Position numbers and translations under genes: made by a program
Source: Arachnopeziza araneosa
Lineage: Eukaryota > Ascomycota > Leotiomycetes > Helotiales > Arachnopezizaceae
Reading direction: 5' to 3'
Length of the DNA: 64,000 nt
Assembly (NCBI GenBank): GCA_003988855.1
Contig: QYAI01000150.1
Coordinates: 124,001-188,000 of the forward strand
Notes under the pieces: generated by a model
What the model saw: only the letters and a program-made list of their open reading frames with translations
Databases searched by the model: none
Told to the model about the DNA's origin: nothing
Shown: piece after piece, positions 32,510 to 42,822 of the stretch
Layout: every line of letters begins with the position of its first letter
Numbering within the stretch: the first letter of the stretch is position 1

Positions 32510-32875
32510 ATGGCCATCCACAGCACCATCGCCACCTCCTTCATCTCCGTGCTCCATGTCTACATCTTCATCCTTGAAGCCTTCTTCTGGGCTACACCAC
32601 GAGGCCAAAAAGCCTTCGGACTCACTCCCACCTTCGCGGCTCAAACTAAAGTCCTAGGTGCCAATCAAGGTCTTTACAACGGTTTCCTGGCAGTCGGTCT
32701 CGCTTGGGGACTGCTGCATCCGAATCAGGAGTTTGGCAGGGAGATTCAACTGTACTTCCTTGGCTGTGTCGCTGTGGCGGGTATAGTGGGAGCGATTACT
32801 AGTAAGAGTAGCAAGATTGCTATGGTTCAGACAGTGCCGGCTTCAATTGCGATTGCCATTCATTTCCTCCTATGA
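32510..32875 (+). CDS. DUF1304 family small membrane protein
   Basis: A single-exon gene of 121 residues. It has four hydrophobic segments: IATSFISVLHVYIFILEAFF, YNGFLAVGLAWGLLH, IQLYFLGCVAVAGIVGAITS and VQTVPASIAIAIHFLL. Motifs FWATPRGQKAFGLT and LGANQGLYNGFLA are the conserved blocks I know from DUF1304, found in both bacteria and fungi. The function is unknown. It is one of the few intact genes between relics, and its short intron-less form and bacterial distribution would fit an old transfer, which is only a possibility. Confidence 0.82.
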   Translation: MAIHSTIATSFISVLHVYIFILEAFFWATPRGQKAFGLTPTFAAQTKVLGANQGLYNGFLAVGLAWGLLHPNQEFGREIQLYFLGCVAVAGIVGAITSKSSKIAMVQTVPASIAIAIHFLL

Positions 32876-33047
32876 GAGAGTAGAAGCGGGCAAGCTGGAG
32901 TGGGTTCTACCTTGCTAGGATGGCTATTTTGAATGTAACTTGTTCATGAAGAGGTGATTGATTGGCAACTTGACGGAATCGGAACGAAGAAGCAGCAGAG
33001 GGAACTATCGTAGACAAGAAGTGGGCTAAAGAAATACATTAATGAAT

Positions 33048-33528
33048 TCACGATGTCTCCCCTCCTGCTGTCTCAATGCTAGAAGGAACACGTACTGTAT
33101 GTAGTTCTTGGAAAATCAAAGATGATAATTGATTGAAATTGCCTTCAAGTTCATGTATCTTGCATTGATAAGTTTCATTGCTCAGTCTTATCACAACACT
33201 CAGACATCGTGCTGCATAACCGCTTAGGAGTTCGCCAGGGACGGCATAGAACTTTCGAAGTGTTTCAGAAACCACTGTGTTGGAATCCACCATTAATTGA
33301 ATTCATGTAGTCATTGAAAGAGATAAATTTCTGTGCTAAATGGCGCAGGCTGGTACATGATAAATAGGCTTGTGGTGGACATGACCCCGCTGCCGCTACT
33401 GCATATGGTGAGTTAGCTGTACAGCACTTACAAAATAAGCGATTCGTTGGGATTTCAAAACAAATCACCCATTCAGGTCTAAGTTGTAATTCTTGTTGCT
33501 GTAACCTCCGTCTCATACCTTGACTCAT
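33048..33528 (-). pseudogene. Frameshifted hypothetical gene fragment
   Basis: Two overlapping frames look like one protein. The first starts MSQGMRRRLQQQELQLRPEW and has FCKCCTANSPYAVAAAGSCPP with several Cys, then FISFNDYMNSI. The second picks up with MVDSNTVVSETLRKFYAVPG and runs to 33048 with RCLSVVIRLSNETYQCKIHE. A one-base shift near 33285-33295 (around ATTAATGG) would join them. I do not recognise the family. It may be a fragment of a larger gene because no further exon is evident on either side. Confidence 0.4.
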
Positions 33529-34368
33529 TATGCCTTCCCTGAGCCGTCAAGTCCTCTGGAATGTCAAGGAGATTGCTCTCCAAGCCGGCTACTTCCCAAG
33601 CGCTGCACTCCCGTACTACCAGCAAGCCTACCTCTCTAAACCAGAATCCTAGAACTGTCGTGTTTGTAATTGATATGCTTCAATTGCAGCAACAATGATG
33701 GCTCCCCTAACTGGCCGAACTGGACTGATAATAATGGTGTCGAGCACTATACTTACCACGTCGCTGTTGATTGGCGTTGGGACAATTACCAGAAAACTTG
33801 TCTCGTCAATATATGTCCTGAATCTTGGTCTCATACATATGCCACATGGTTCAATACTCTCCAGATATAGAATGTGACTGGTGGGGGGTCGAGGACCGAT
33901 CGAGTTGGTAGGATGGCAGTGAGAAAGAAGGAAGGACAATTTCAATCGGAGAAGAGTATTCTGAATTTGGTGAGGGTTATCTTGGATGCCAAAAAAGATT
34001 ATATAATGCTATTTTACTTTGTTTCCTTGCGCAAATATACACAATCTGCAATTCACCTCAGCCAACCTGTTCTCACTTTTCTCAGATGGGTACCTTAGTT
34101 TGCATTTTTACCAATAACTTTTTGAGCACTTATAGCAATTTCAGGTTTAGGACACAGTAATCGCAACAATATAAAAAGGGTTGGAGTGCTGTAGATGCGG
34201 CACGGGAACGTTGGTGGATATGTGTGGATCCCACAGCGTCCAGGATGTACTGCTACTGGCTATCAGCTTGTGAAATAGCCGAGAACCTAGGTATAGGTAC
34301 TTACGGTGCAGCAATTTTGAGTTTGGAGGTGGTTCTTGAGACATCAAAATAGGGGATTTACTTTGAGA
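33529..34368. other. Intergenic region with short remnants
   Basis: Contains a plus-strand ORF at 33531-33650 (MPSLSRQVLWNVKEIALQAG and about 19 more residues) and a frame at 33670-33870 with CFNCSNNDGSPNWPNWTDNN and HVAVDWRWDNYQ. The latter is rich in Cys, Trp and Asn and may be a scrap of a secreted protein. Neither can be assigned. Confidence 0.3.
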
Positions 34369-34553
34369 GCAAGAGAAAGAGCAAGCGCAAGCGCAAGAGC
34401 AAGCGCAAGAGCAAGAGCAAGAGCAAGAGCAAGAGCAAGAGCAAGAGCAAGAGCAAGAGCAAGAGCAAGAGCAAGAGCAAGAGCAAGAGCAAGAGCAAGA
34501 GCAAGAGCAAGAGCAAGAGCAAGAGCAAAGTAAGAGCAAGAGCAAAGTAAGAG
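34369..34553 (+). repeat. GCAAGA hexanucleotide array
   Basis: About 25-30 near-perfect GCAAGA units, with GCAAGC variants at the left end and a GCAAAGTAAGA variant at the right end. As it is a multiple of three, it produces long repetitive Ala-Arg, Ser-Cys and Ala-Leu frames, which are artefacts. The period and purity suggest recent slippage and likely strain polymorphism. Confidence 0.92.
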
Positions 34554-34751
34554 CAAGATCAAGATACGAAACGGATTTGATTCAGGTCTTAGGTACTCAG
34601 ATGCATAAGGCAGAACATCTGTGTTGCAAACCCAGATAGAAGCCTTTAGTACATGAGCTTTTGAAAATAACTGGGCCGCCAAATCACCACAGCATGACTG
34701 CCTCACTTATCTGTTCGCGATTTTCCTTCCCCAAGCCGAAAGCATCTGCGT

Positions 34752-35177
34752 CTACGGCTTCTTTGGCTCGATGGCCGTCGCAGTCTCCGCATTCGGGTCC
34801 AAGTATTCCAAGCTCGATTTTCGATGCTCATGAGACGGAGTAACCTTACTCTCCTGCAGCTTATAAGATTCGATAGCGTGAAATGGTTGATTTGTGGTTC
34901 TGTCCTGTGCCCAGCGATCTAGCATTGTAGGCGACGCGCTTGCCTTGCTCTGCGGATTCTCCAACATTTTGAGAGCTGAGTTGGTCCTGCATCGATCTAC
35001 TTTTTGGTATGTAGATTGAGGAGGATTCTTTTGGTCTGGAATAGTTTCTCGCTATAGAAACTTGTTATTAGGTGTTGGCGTTGAAGAAGTGGGGAAATAC
35101 CAACATACCATCTCTATTTGGGCCTCTGTTTTAGAGCCAATCTTGGAAGGACTATCTTGGAACGATTTCCCCATCAT
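34752..35177 (-). CDS. Small hypothetical protein, two exons
   Basis: Exon 1 (35109-35177) reads MMGKSFQDSPSKIGSKTEAQ and IEM. A 57-nt intron (donor GTATGT, acceptor CTATAG) leads in frame to exon 2 (34752-35051), which starts RETIPDQKNPPQSTYQKVDR and ends AIEPKKP. The product is 122 residues, very polar, low in hydrophobic residues and probably disordered. The exon join is supported by good splice sites and an open frame across both exons, but I know no family. It lies next to the GCAAGA array. It could also be a non-coding transcript or chance frames. Confidence 0.4.
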
Positions 35178-37440
35178 ATGTAGTCAATATTTGTGTATAT
35201 AATAGGCACCAGGTCGGATGGTTGAAAGTCTATCCAACTCAATACAACGAAAGAGGAAAAGGATCGTTTGGTAATTGTATTGTGCAAATATTTGGTTTCG
35301 GATAACTTGGAAAGAGATATGCCTCCAGGTCGTATGTATTGGACGCGGGCTTCACGATTTTAATGGGGGTTGCCATTTAATATATTCGTGAAGACGTAAA
35401 CAAACTCCAACACTTGGCTAGATTTTGTCAAGTCCACCAAAGGACTTCAGGAACAATTGTTCATCCAGAAGTTTCCTAGAGCCTTCTGCATAGGAGACAG
35501 CTGCATAGCCGACCCGGTCACAAATGCACCCGGCTTCCCGTGTCTCAACCGACCAATGCGAAAACATGGGCGGGAGGATTGTGATTATGCACATTCGTAA
35601 CAGTCAATTCACAAACCGCAAGACGATATATTAATCTGAAATTGGAATTGGAACTGTGAATCTGTCTGTGTTTCTAAAATTAGATATCAAGTTACGGTCA
35701 TGCTAAAGTTATTGAAAACTGGCGAAGTACAGTTCTGGAAAGCCTGACTCGTGCTTTGACGCCAGAATTCGGGCCCAGGAGATTTAGATGGCATCCAAAC
35801 CAAAATCTCCTACCTCCGCATGGATCTCGGCAGGATCAGACCATATTCATTCTGAGGCCCCATCTGCTCTCTCAACCGATTGTGAAAAGGTCTTCTGTCG
35901 ATCACTTGCAGCAGAGAGACACATGTTCTAGCATATTCTAATGATGGCTAAATGACTGGGGTGCTTTTGTTAAATTCGCCAATCAAACATATGTTTCGGT
36001 GTGAATCCCCGAAACTTACTGTATTGGTCTACTTTGGCGCAAGCTGGCGGGACAAACCCCGGCCAATCCTGCTCTGTCTTTCTCATACCAATCAGTCAGC
36101 CTCACAAGTTCCACCATTGTGGCGCCGCTAGGTGAGGCCTTAGTTTCGTGTGACGGGCTCTGCAGGGAAGTTTGTAAGAAACTTTGCTCGTTGCCAGGGA
36201 TCTTTGCTGTTTTACGGCCCACCCAATGTAACCTAAGTCGTTCTTAGATGGTTCGTGTTTACGAATTACGAAGGCTTACCTCATGTCAATTATACCTTTT
36301 TGAGTACCTCTTTGTCTATTACCACAAATTTCCTATCGTGGGTGAAGCCTTATCTCTTCATGGCCCACGATGAACTCGCAATCTCCTCTTCCCGCTCCTG
36401 AGCCAGCATGGCTCAACGTATTCAATGTCTTCGGATTTCGTCTCTCTTTAAATACTTTTCAAGTACACCACCCGCATCAGCAATACTGGAATGCAATCCA
36501 TGCCATAGTGTCGTTCATCCCCTTTTATGCATTTCCAATTCGATCTATTGAAAATTCGCCTGCCGCGCTCTTTCACCTTTCTCGTGGAGCGCTTTTCTCG
36601 TTACTGGAACACTCTCCATATCCCTAGGTGGTGGCCCTAGTATCTCTTCTTCGCATGTGCAAGGCCAGTCTGCTGAAACTCCCAACGTGATCGGCGCTGG
36701 GAAGCCTGGCATCCCTTCTGGACCACTTCCCTAGAACAGACGTCTGTACAGTTCAAGCAGCAAAAAGTGGCCAGTCGGATCGGAAATCCATCGACCATCA
36801 ATCAAGAGGCTGTATATGGATTAAAATATTTCGCTCAAGGATACCAGACAGATCATGAAGGATAGGATTGGTTGTGATGCTTCTTCAGTGCTGCAAGTTA
36901 AGGCTCATGGATCTTGGGACTGCTAACATAAGATTAGAAGGAAACAGTATACCGCAAAAATAAAGGAATGGGGTTGGGTCACGAATATTCCGACTTGAAG
37001 GGCCGATTGGATGCTTCGGAAGGCAGATGGGAGGAAAACATAATATGGGAAGGATACAACATTCTACTTCGGAGATCGTGAAAAAACGGTCGATCGAATT
37101 CAAAGAGGTGCTAGGAGAGCCAAGACTCCACATATTCAGGCTGTTGATGGTGGTATGTCCGCTGACACAAGTAGGTTGGCCTCCCGACATCTTGATAGAC
37201 TTGCCTACGCCATCTGATATCACATACCCAACACCTCACGTTGCTGAACACCTGGGTCAGATTGTCGTGCAACCTTCCCTTCCACCTGCCACATGGGAAG
37301 CTGCCTCGTCTCATCACAAATCTCGCAAACCTTACAACTGGTCTGGAATGGCCACACAAGATTGAATATAGACATCATGTCTCAAGAAGCTCGAGGTTGG
37401 AGCATACAAACAAAATAGAAGATGCCGAGCCTACCACCTA
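35178..37440. other. Gene-poor stretch
   Basis: About 2.3 kb. A reverse frame near 36016-36110 includes TMVELVRLTDWYEKDRAGLA, which looks protein-like, but the frame has no start context and no domain I can name. The rest holds only short frames. Probably decayed coding DNA. Confidence 0.3.
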
Positions 37441-38000
37441 GGTAAGTAGATTACGCCAAGCACTCGCTGGCCTCGAGATCCTACTGACAACGACCTATGA
37501 AGATACAAATAAAGTAGCCAACTGGTTGGTTGGCTTTTGTGCTCAAAACAACCGCATGAGGGATGCTGAGGTGGTTCTAAGTCGAATGATAGACGCGCAC
37601 AAGGGACAGTTGGGGATTCAAAACAAGAAAACTTTAGCACTTCCAGCACATATTGTAGATTTATTTCATCAGTGGGCTCGTGAAGAAGACGCCGTTAATC
37701 TTCTGAGTAGGTAGAGTGGCTGAAAATGATCAAGGTTTTATCCAAGGCGTAACCTCCACTTCTGCGAAGCCAGGAGAGTTGATTGTAGAGGGCATATATC
37801 TGCGCTATCTTTCGAACAGAAATAAATTCTCAACCTGTGCACCTACAAATGATTCGAGTTTGACTCGATTCAAAGTGATAGAACAAAGATCAACTAGTCA
37901 ATTGGCTGAGCCAAATGATTGGTCTCTGTGGGCGGCACTGGGCATGAAAATGCGGAAGAAGTCTGCTCGGCTTGGTCAAGAGGGGCAAGAGATATCCTGA
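37441..38000 (+). pseudogene. TPR-like repeat fragment
   Basis: One frame from about 37447 to the TAG at 37712 reads RLRQALAGLEILLTTTYEDT, then KVANWLVGFCAQNNRMRDAE, VVLSRMIDAHKGQLG, and HIVDLFHQWAREEDAVNLLS. Paired helices of about 40 residues with A/G/L at helix contacts are typical of TPR-type helical repeats. After the TAG another frame continues to about 38000 (NDQGFIQGVTSTSAKPGELI). No catalytic domain is left. Fungal NLRs and related proteins often end in such repeats, so this may be the remnant of one, which is inference. Confidence 0.35.
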
Positions 38001-39559
38001 CAAGATGGCTATTCAGATTCTGGAAATCAATAACCTTTTGGTAGAGCTCTACTCAATACTGAAGCCCCCAGGGAAGATATTAAAAGTTTCATGGAGGCAA
38101 TGAATGCATCCTCGTCCAATAAACTCGGATTGTCAGAAGACAGTAACACTATTATGCACAGTGATTGAATTGACTGCTTTGCATGTGAATAATGAGTGAT
38201 TTGTACCCGCAATCTTACGTTTGAAGAAATTCAGTCTCAATTCTTTGAAGAATTTGGTGTTGACGGTCATCCCACCATCAGCGTTGGTATTGTTTATCAA
38301 ACACAGATGAGGTGGCCTGCCGCATAACCTCGATTTGAGCGCTTGCTACTGCTATTACTGCCAACGACCTCTAAAGTAGTATAACGCGATGAGTTGAAGA
38401 AGTTTTGGAGAATCGATACTATGGGAATGGTCCCTTAATATCAAAAGATTACTTCGGAAGGGGGAAAATGCGGGTCTCATTTGTTAGGCTAGCAATTAAG
38501 CTGCTCTAACACTAACAGCCTGTTGAAGACACTGATCTTCTCTAATACTGGCATATAGATCCTCCGTATATTTTGGTATTCTGAGCTCAGCTTAAATAGC
38601 TTATTTATGCACCGCATTGAACCATCTTTATATTTGCAAACTGATCACATTTTGGCTTGCATAGCACACATTACACTGCATATCCTGGCCGCGTGTTCCA
38701 ATGCTTCGAGCCTATCAAACAGAATTTACAAAAAGAAAAACCAAGCAAGTGGTCGCCAACCCTCACTTCAGAATGTCCCACCAGATGTGAATCAACTTCA
38801 TCGACTTTCACAGCTCAGCTTTCCTCACAATAATATCAAGTCATTCAACTTTCATGGTACAAAAGTCTTAATTCTTATTAACTGCTAGATTCGCAGTCTT
38901 GAATTAGTGTCGCGAATCGAGTGTCGCAAATTGAGCCTCTACAGTATATGTCCTTCTGTAAGTTATCACTCGACGCTGATGATATCAAAAGCTGACCATT
39001 TAACCTTAAAACTAGTATAGCATTTACGAAATGAACTTTCTCAATACCCCATCGAGTTTCAATCCAATTCTCAACCCTTTCCCCTCCTTCGACCTGCCAG
39101 AGGAACTATCCACAGCAATTTTGAGAGCCTTAAATGCGAATTGAGTACGTACGAAGCACGATATAATACGAGAGGCGAGCGTCTCACCTACAATTTAATG
39201 TGCGCAGCACCACTGAGGAAGATAAAACCAGAGATCTTGACTCTGGATTTATGGTGATGAGGTTTCACAACGAAAAACAGCCCTGAAACAGATTTTTTGG
39301 GGGAAGTCGGGTCACCAATGCCAAAGTAGCACTGCGAAGTGTTATTAGCAGCTATCCTGTTGTCAAAATCCATCCCATTACGGTCCGTCTCATCGATACT
39401 CCGAAATATATCTTTCATCATCGAGAGGAACTTGAAGTATACAAGACACTCAACAATAGCGAAGCATCCAACCACATACATACATTTTCTCCTCGAATAG
39501 ATCAATCGGAGTTATAAACCCCAGACCATCGATTGACGCAACTTTATGGAGTCTTCTCT
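38001..39559. other. Gene-poor stretch
   Basis: About 1.5 kb, AT-rich, with short frames on both strands. No gene recognised. It could hold the lost 5' part of the AAA relic that follows. Confidence 0.35.
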
Positions 39560-40735
39560 TATTCCTCCTGATCTTTGTTTTGAGGATCTGCGGATGGCAT
39601 TTCGTCCCAGCGCCCTACTTTACACCCCGATTTGAAGGCGGCATAGAACATTTCAACCAATGCAGTTGACAAGCTTTGTGTACCCTGATCTACATTGGGA
39701 GAAGAGTAAATGGTTGTCAAGTTGAAGTATATCACATATGATGGGGAAGACTTTGGTTTTGTTCGTCCCAAGATCCGTATGACGGCTATTTGCCTCGTGC
39801 CCCTCTGTTGGCTCAATGTATATCCTCTTGAATATCATGCTGGAAATCCTGTCATCAGCATGCATTCTTTAGACCGCGGCCAGAAGTCTGCCCATCTGCA
39901 AGGAACACATCACCAAAGCTATCACGGACTTGCTGTCACAACACTCTTTTCACGTTCGCCGATGCCTTGCGATACTCCTCTGCAGTTCACAGTGGTAAGT
40001 ACCTAAGTTCGGAATATTCTTACCAGTGCTGATAATGTTCAGATCAATAGTCGTATTACGATTGATACCAAAATGTGCGGCTTGATGACCCATCAAGCAA
40101 GATCTACCTCAATTCGATCATGGCCCAAGCAGCTGCTCAAAACAAAATCCAACCATCTTTTTCGAACGAAGACTCCATGATATGCGACTGTACATCCCTG
40201 GTTTTTGTTTCAGAAACAACGAGTGGTACATGTTTGATATGGAATTGGTTGGGAATATCAACTTTCACACGAATGCATTCGAAGCATTATTCCTCTCTCC
40301 GGAGTAGAAAAACATGATCTATTCCCAACACAACAAAATTAAAAAACACTTTTCGTTGTCGCAGGTCAAATCCGACATTCAAAAACTTCCGATTGTCGCA
40401 TGTCAAGTTCGACATTCAAAACAACTCCGAAGAGAAAGTCCTCCAACCCGGTTAAATAACCAGAGAAGACTCGATCAGGGTCCTTGGTCAAGATACACGC
40501 AGATGATGGGGTGCAGTTTGATGATGTTATCAAAGTTAAAGGGGAGGGTATGGTTCTTTTACTGCGTGGAGTACTTGGTGGTACTGGCGTAGGCAAAACA
40601 TTAATGGCAGGCATGTACGACCTCTTCTCAGTTGAATTATATCTGATTATAAATCAGAAATTGTCACTGACTACACCACACATCCCTTGTACACCTCAAG
40701 TAGTGGGGAACTTGGCGTTGATGTAGGGTAAGTGG
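39560..40735 (+). pseudogene. Decayed DUF7025/AAA ATPase relic
   Basis: Pieces in several frames match, in the same order, the intact AAA gene at 55824-58945. They are: FEDLRMAFRPSALLYTP; KLKYITYDGEDFGF; LNVYPLEYH and HLQGTHHQSYHGLA (compare LNCYPLKYH and SLQGVHYKSHEGMA); INSRITID after a probable intron at 40002-40043 (compare INGRIMID); a frame with RLYIPGFCFRNNEWYMFDME; FDDVIKVKGEGMVLLLRG followed by a damaged Walker A, GGTGVGKTL (normally PPGTGKTL); and HPLYTSSSGELGVD (compare CPLYMVSAGELGTD). In-frame stops lie at 39636-39638 (TGA) and elsewhere. The Walker B half is absent. The 5' end is uncertain. Confidence 0.7.
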
Positions 40736-41020
40736 AGAAGAATTTGACGAAAGCACTTCGTCTGGTCTGTAGCTGGAAAACAATTGTCACTACCAGTCTG
40801 ATTAGGGATTTCTCTCACACTCTTGCCACAAGCATACTTCTCCTATCCAGCCCTAACTCAAATTGATCTCTTAGAATTCATGCTAGTGAAGTCTTCGCAC
40901 TTTAGAATCAAGATTCGAAGCTGTTCATATCTCTATATAATTATTCTTGTCCTGCAACCCGCACGAAAGTACTAGTTCGAAGATGGCTCTTGGCAGGTAT
41001 GGTAGTGGGGAGAATCCGGC

Positions 41021-41956
41021 TTAGGTAGTCGAGTTTCCAAGGCATCCAGGCCGACTTGAAGCAATTGAGATATCATCGAACCAGAACGTATTGGCGTCTC
41101 CGCCATATGCTTCCCATCCGAAATAGACTCCCGTAACTTGTGGCTTGTAAGACTTGCCCTGCCATATAGAAGCGTGGGTATTGGTTACTCCCGCTTTGAT
41201 AGTCAAGCCGGGTATCACTTTGCTATCTAACCACGTCTCGATAGTACCGTCAGAGCTCACGTGATATTCGAAACACTGCCAAGAGCCGGTTGGAAGGGGA
41301 GCAGAGGTAGCAATACCTTATGAATAAGTAAATAATATTCAAAGTTGCTAAGAGATGGGCTGGTAATACCTTGCGTTGAGAGGTCCGGAAGAACAGCATC
41401 GTCTGATTCGCGGTTGTACGTCAGGACTTGGTCCTGACCACCAATGCGGAGATGCTTGTTTGAGCCCTGGGCGGAATCAGGCATAATTATAAATGAGATG
41501 TGGTTCTGAGTGAGTGCCTTCAAGGCTTTCCTGTTGAGTTAAAGAACATCAGTTTTAAGTCTATATCATGTATCCTAGCGCATTATATACTTTTGAAGTC
41601 AAGTTAAAAGGTGCTAATATAAAACTTACAGGTAGACCCTGACGTAAACGTCGCTGCTAGGAATATTTGTGGTGCCGAAGAAAACGTGACCACAATAGCC
41701 TCCAGCACCAGCTGTAACCTTCATAGAATGAGTACCGCTGTTCGCGGTCGAGTTGTCAAGGTTGACCGTGCCTGTCCGTCTCGAGTCAGATATACCATTG
41801 TCACTTCAATGTCAAGCTAGGCTTACCGCCCTGACTACAGCCGCCTGTGTAAATAGGCCATTCTGTCTGATTCCACCCATTCTCGAAGCCTTCAGTAATT
41901 TGACCCAAAGAAATGGGAAGAAGGGCAAAGATGAGAAGCGTGGCTTTGGAAAACAT
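41021..41956 (-). CDS. Cip1-like secreted protein
   Basis: Four exons (41827-41956, 41630-41771, 41370-41530, 41021-41316) with phase-consistent introns give 242 residues. Residues 1-18 form a signal peptide ending SLG before QITEGFENGW. The core matches the Trichoderma Cip1 protein as I recall it: FIIMPDSAQGSNKHLRIGGQ, VLTYNRESDDAVLPDLS, SWQCFEYHVSSDGTIETWL, GVYFGWEAYGGDANTFWFDD and a closing ISIASSRPGC. Cip1 has a beta-jelly-roll fold similar to polysaccharide lyases and is induced with cellulases. The protein lacks a cellulose-binding module. It is probably secreted to act on plant cell-wall polysaccharide; the substrate is unproven. The gene is intact although both neighbours are relics. 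Confidence 0.88.
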
Positions 41957-42822
41957 TGCTGCGCTGCGTTGCCGCCGGTAGTGGGCTGCAAAATGAGCGC
42001 CATCAGAAGTTGGTACGGGCAAGTTATTTATCTCTAAAATTTATCCCCCCGCGTTTTTTTTGGTTCCTAGTGCCGGAATCGTGTCCGCTGGTTAATTCGC
42101 CCCAGTCCGGGATAATCTGTATAATTTGTGCCCAGGCCGGCTAATTCTTCGCCACATTTCGCTATAAACGACCACCACAAATCCCAGACTAATGAATACC
42201 CCTGAAAGGTGGCCAAACTCGACGCTTGTACATGAGGTGGGCCCTAGTCAGATTAGAGATGCCGTTAAGCTGGGTACGAAAAGCTGTATATATAGTTTAA
42301 CTTAGACTAAGACTAAGTTGTATTCCAACTATTAACATTTCAGAATATTCATTTCACCAGTTAAGCTTGCAATTTAACTGCCACTGAGACATGCCTTAAG
42401 AATTTCCATTTGTGTTCTTGCAACAGAGAACTGAAGAATAAATCATCAAAAGACGACTGGCCAATAAACAATACACAAGTTATGCAGAATCAATTCCTGT
42501 GGGAATAGTTAGCAGAATCATTTCCAAGGCGTTTGAAAAGAGCCTCCAACGGCGGTGTTAAGTTGGCCTTCGGATTAAAGCGCTTAGCTAGAGAGGAAAA
42601 TCACTTAAATCTTAATACGGTTTTGTGAATAAGGAATAATATTAGTTGAAGTAGACACGATCTTGTAAGTCTTTTCTTCTTTTACGAAGTTGTGGTTAAT
42701 CTTGAACCAGAGTCGCGAATTTCTTCTTCAAATCACGCATATCAGATGACAGACCCACCGTTGATTAACATCAACGAAAACATGTCATTGAAAGCCATTT
42801 CATTTGATATTGACAATCAAAG
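41957..42822. other. Cip1-like gene promoter and spacer
   Basis: Upstream of the Cip1-like gene and downstream of the monooxygenase relic. It has several CCCCGCG/CCAGTCCGG-type GC patches near the Cip1 gene and is AT-rich beyond. No gene recognised. Confidence 0.35.

Noticed and set aside
34147..34706. Long Ser-Cys, Ala-Leu and Ala-Arg open frames
   Set aside because: They are translations of the GCAAGA hexanucleotide array in different frames, not proteins.
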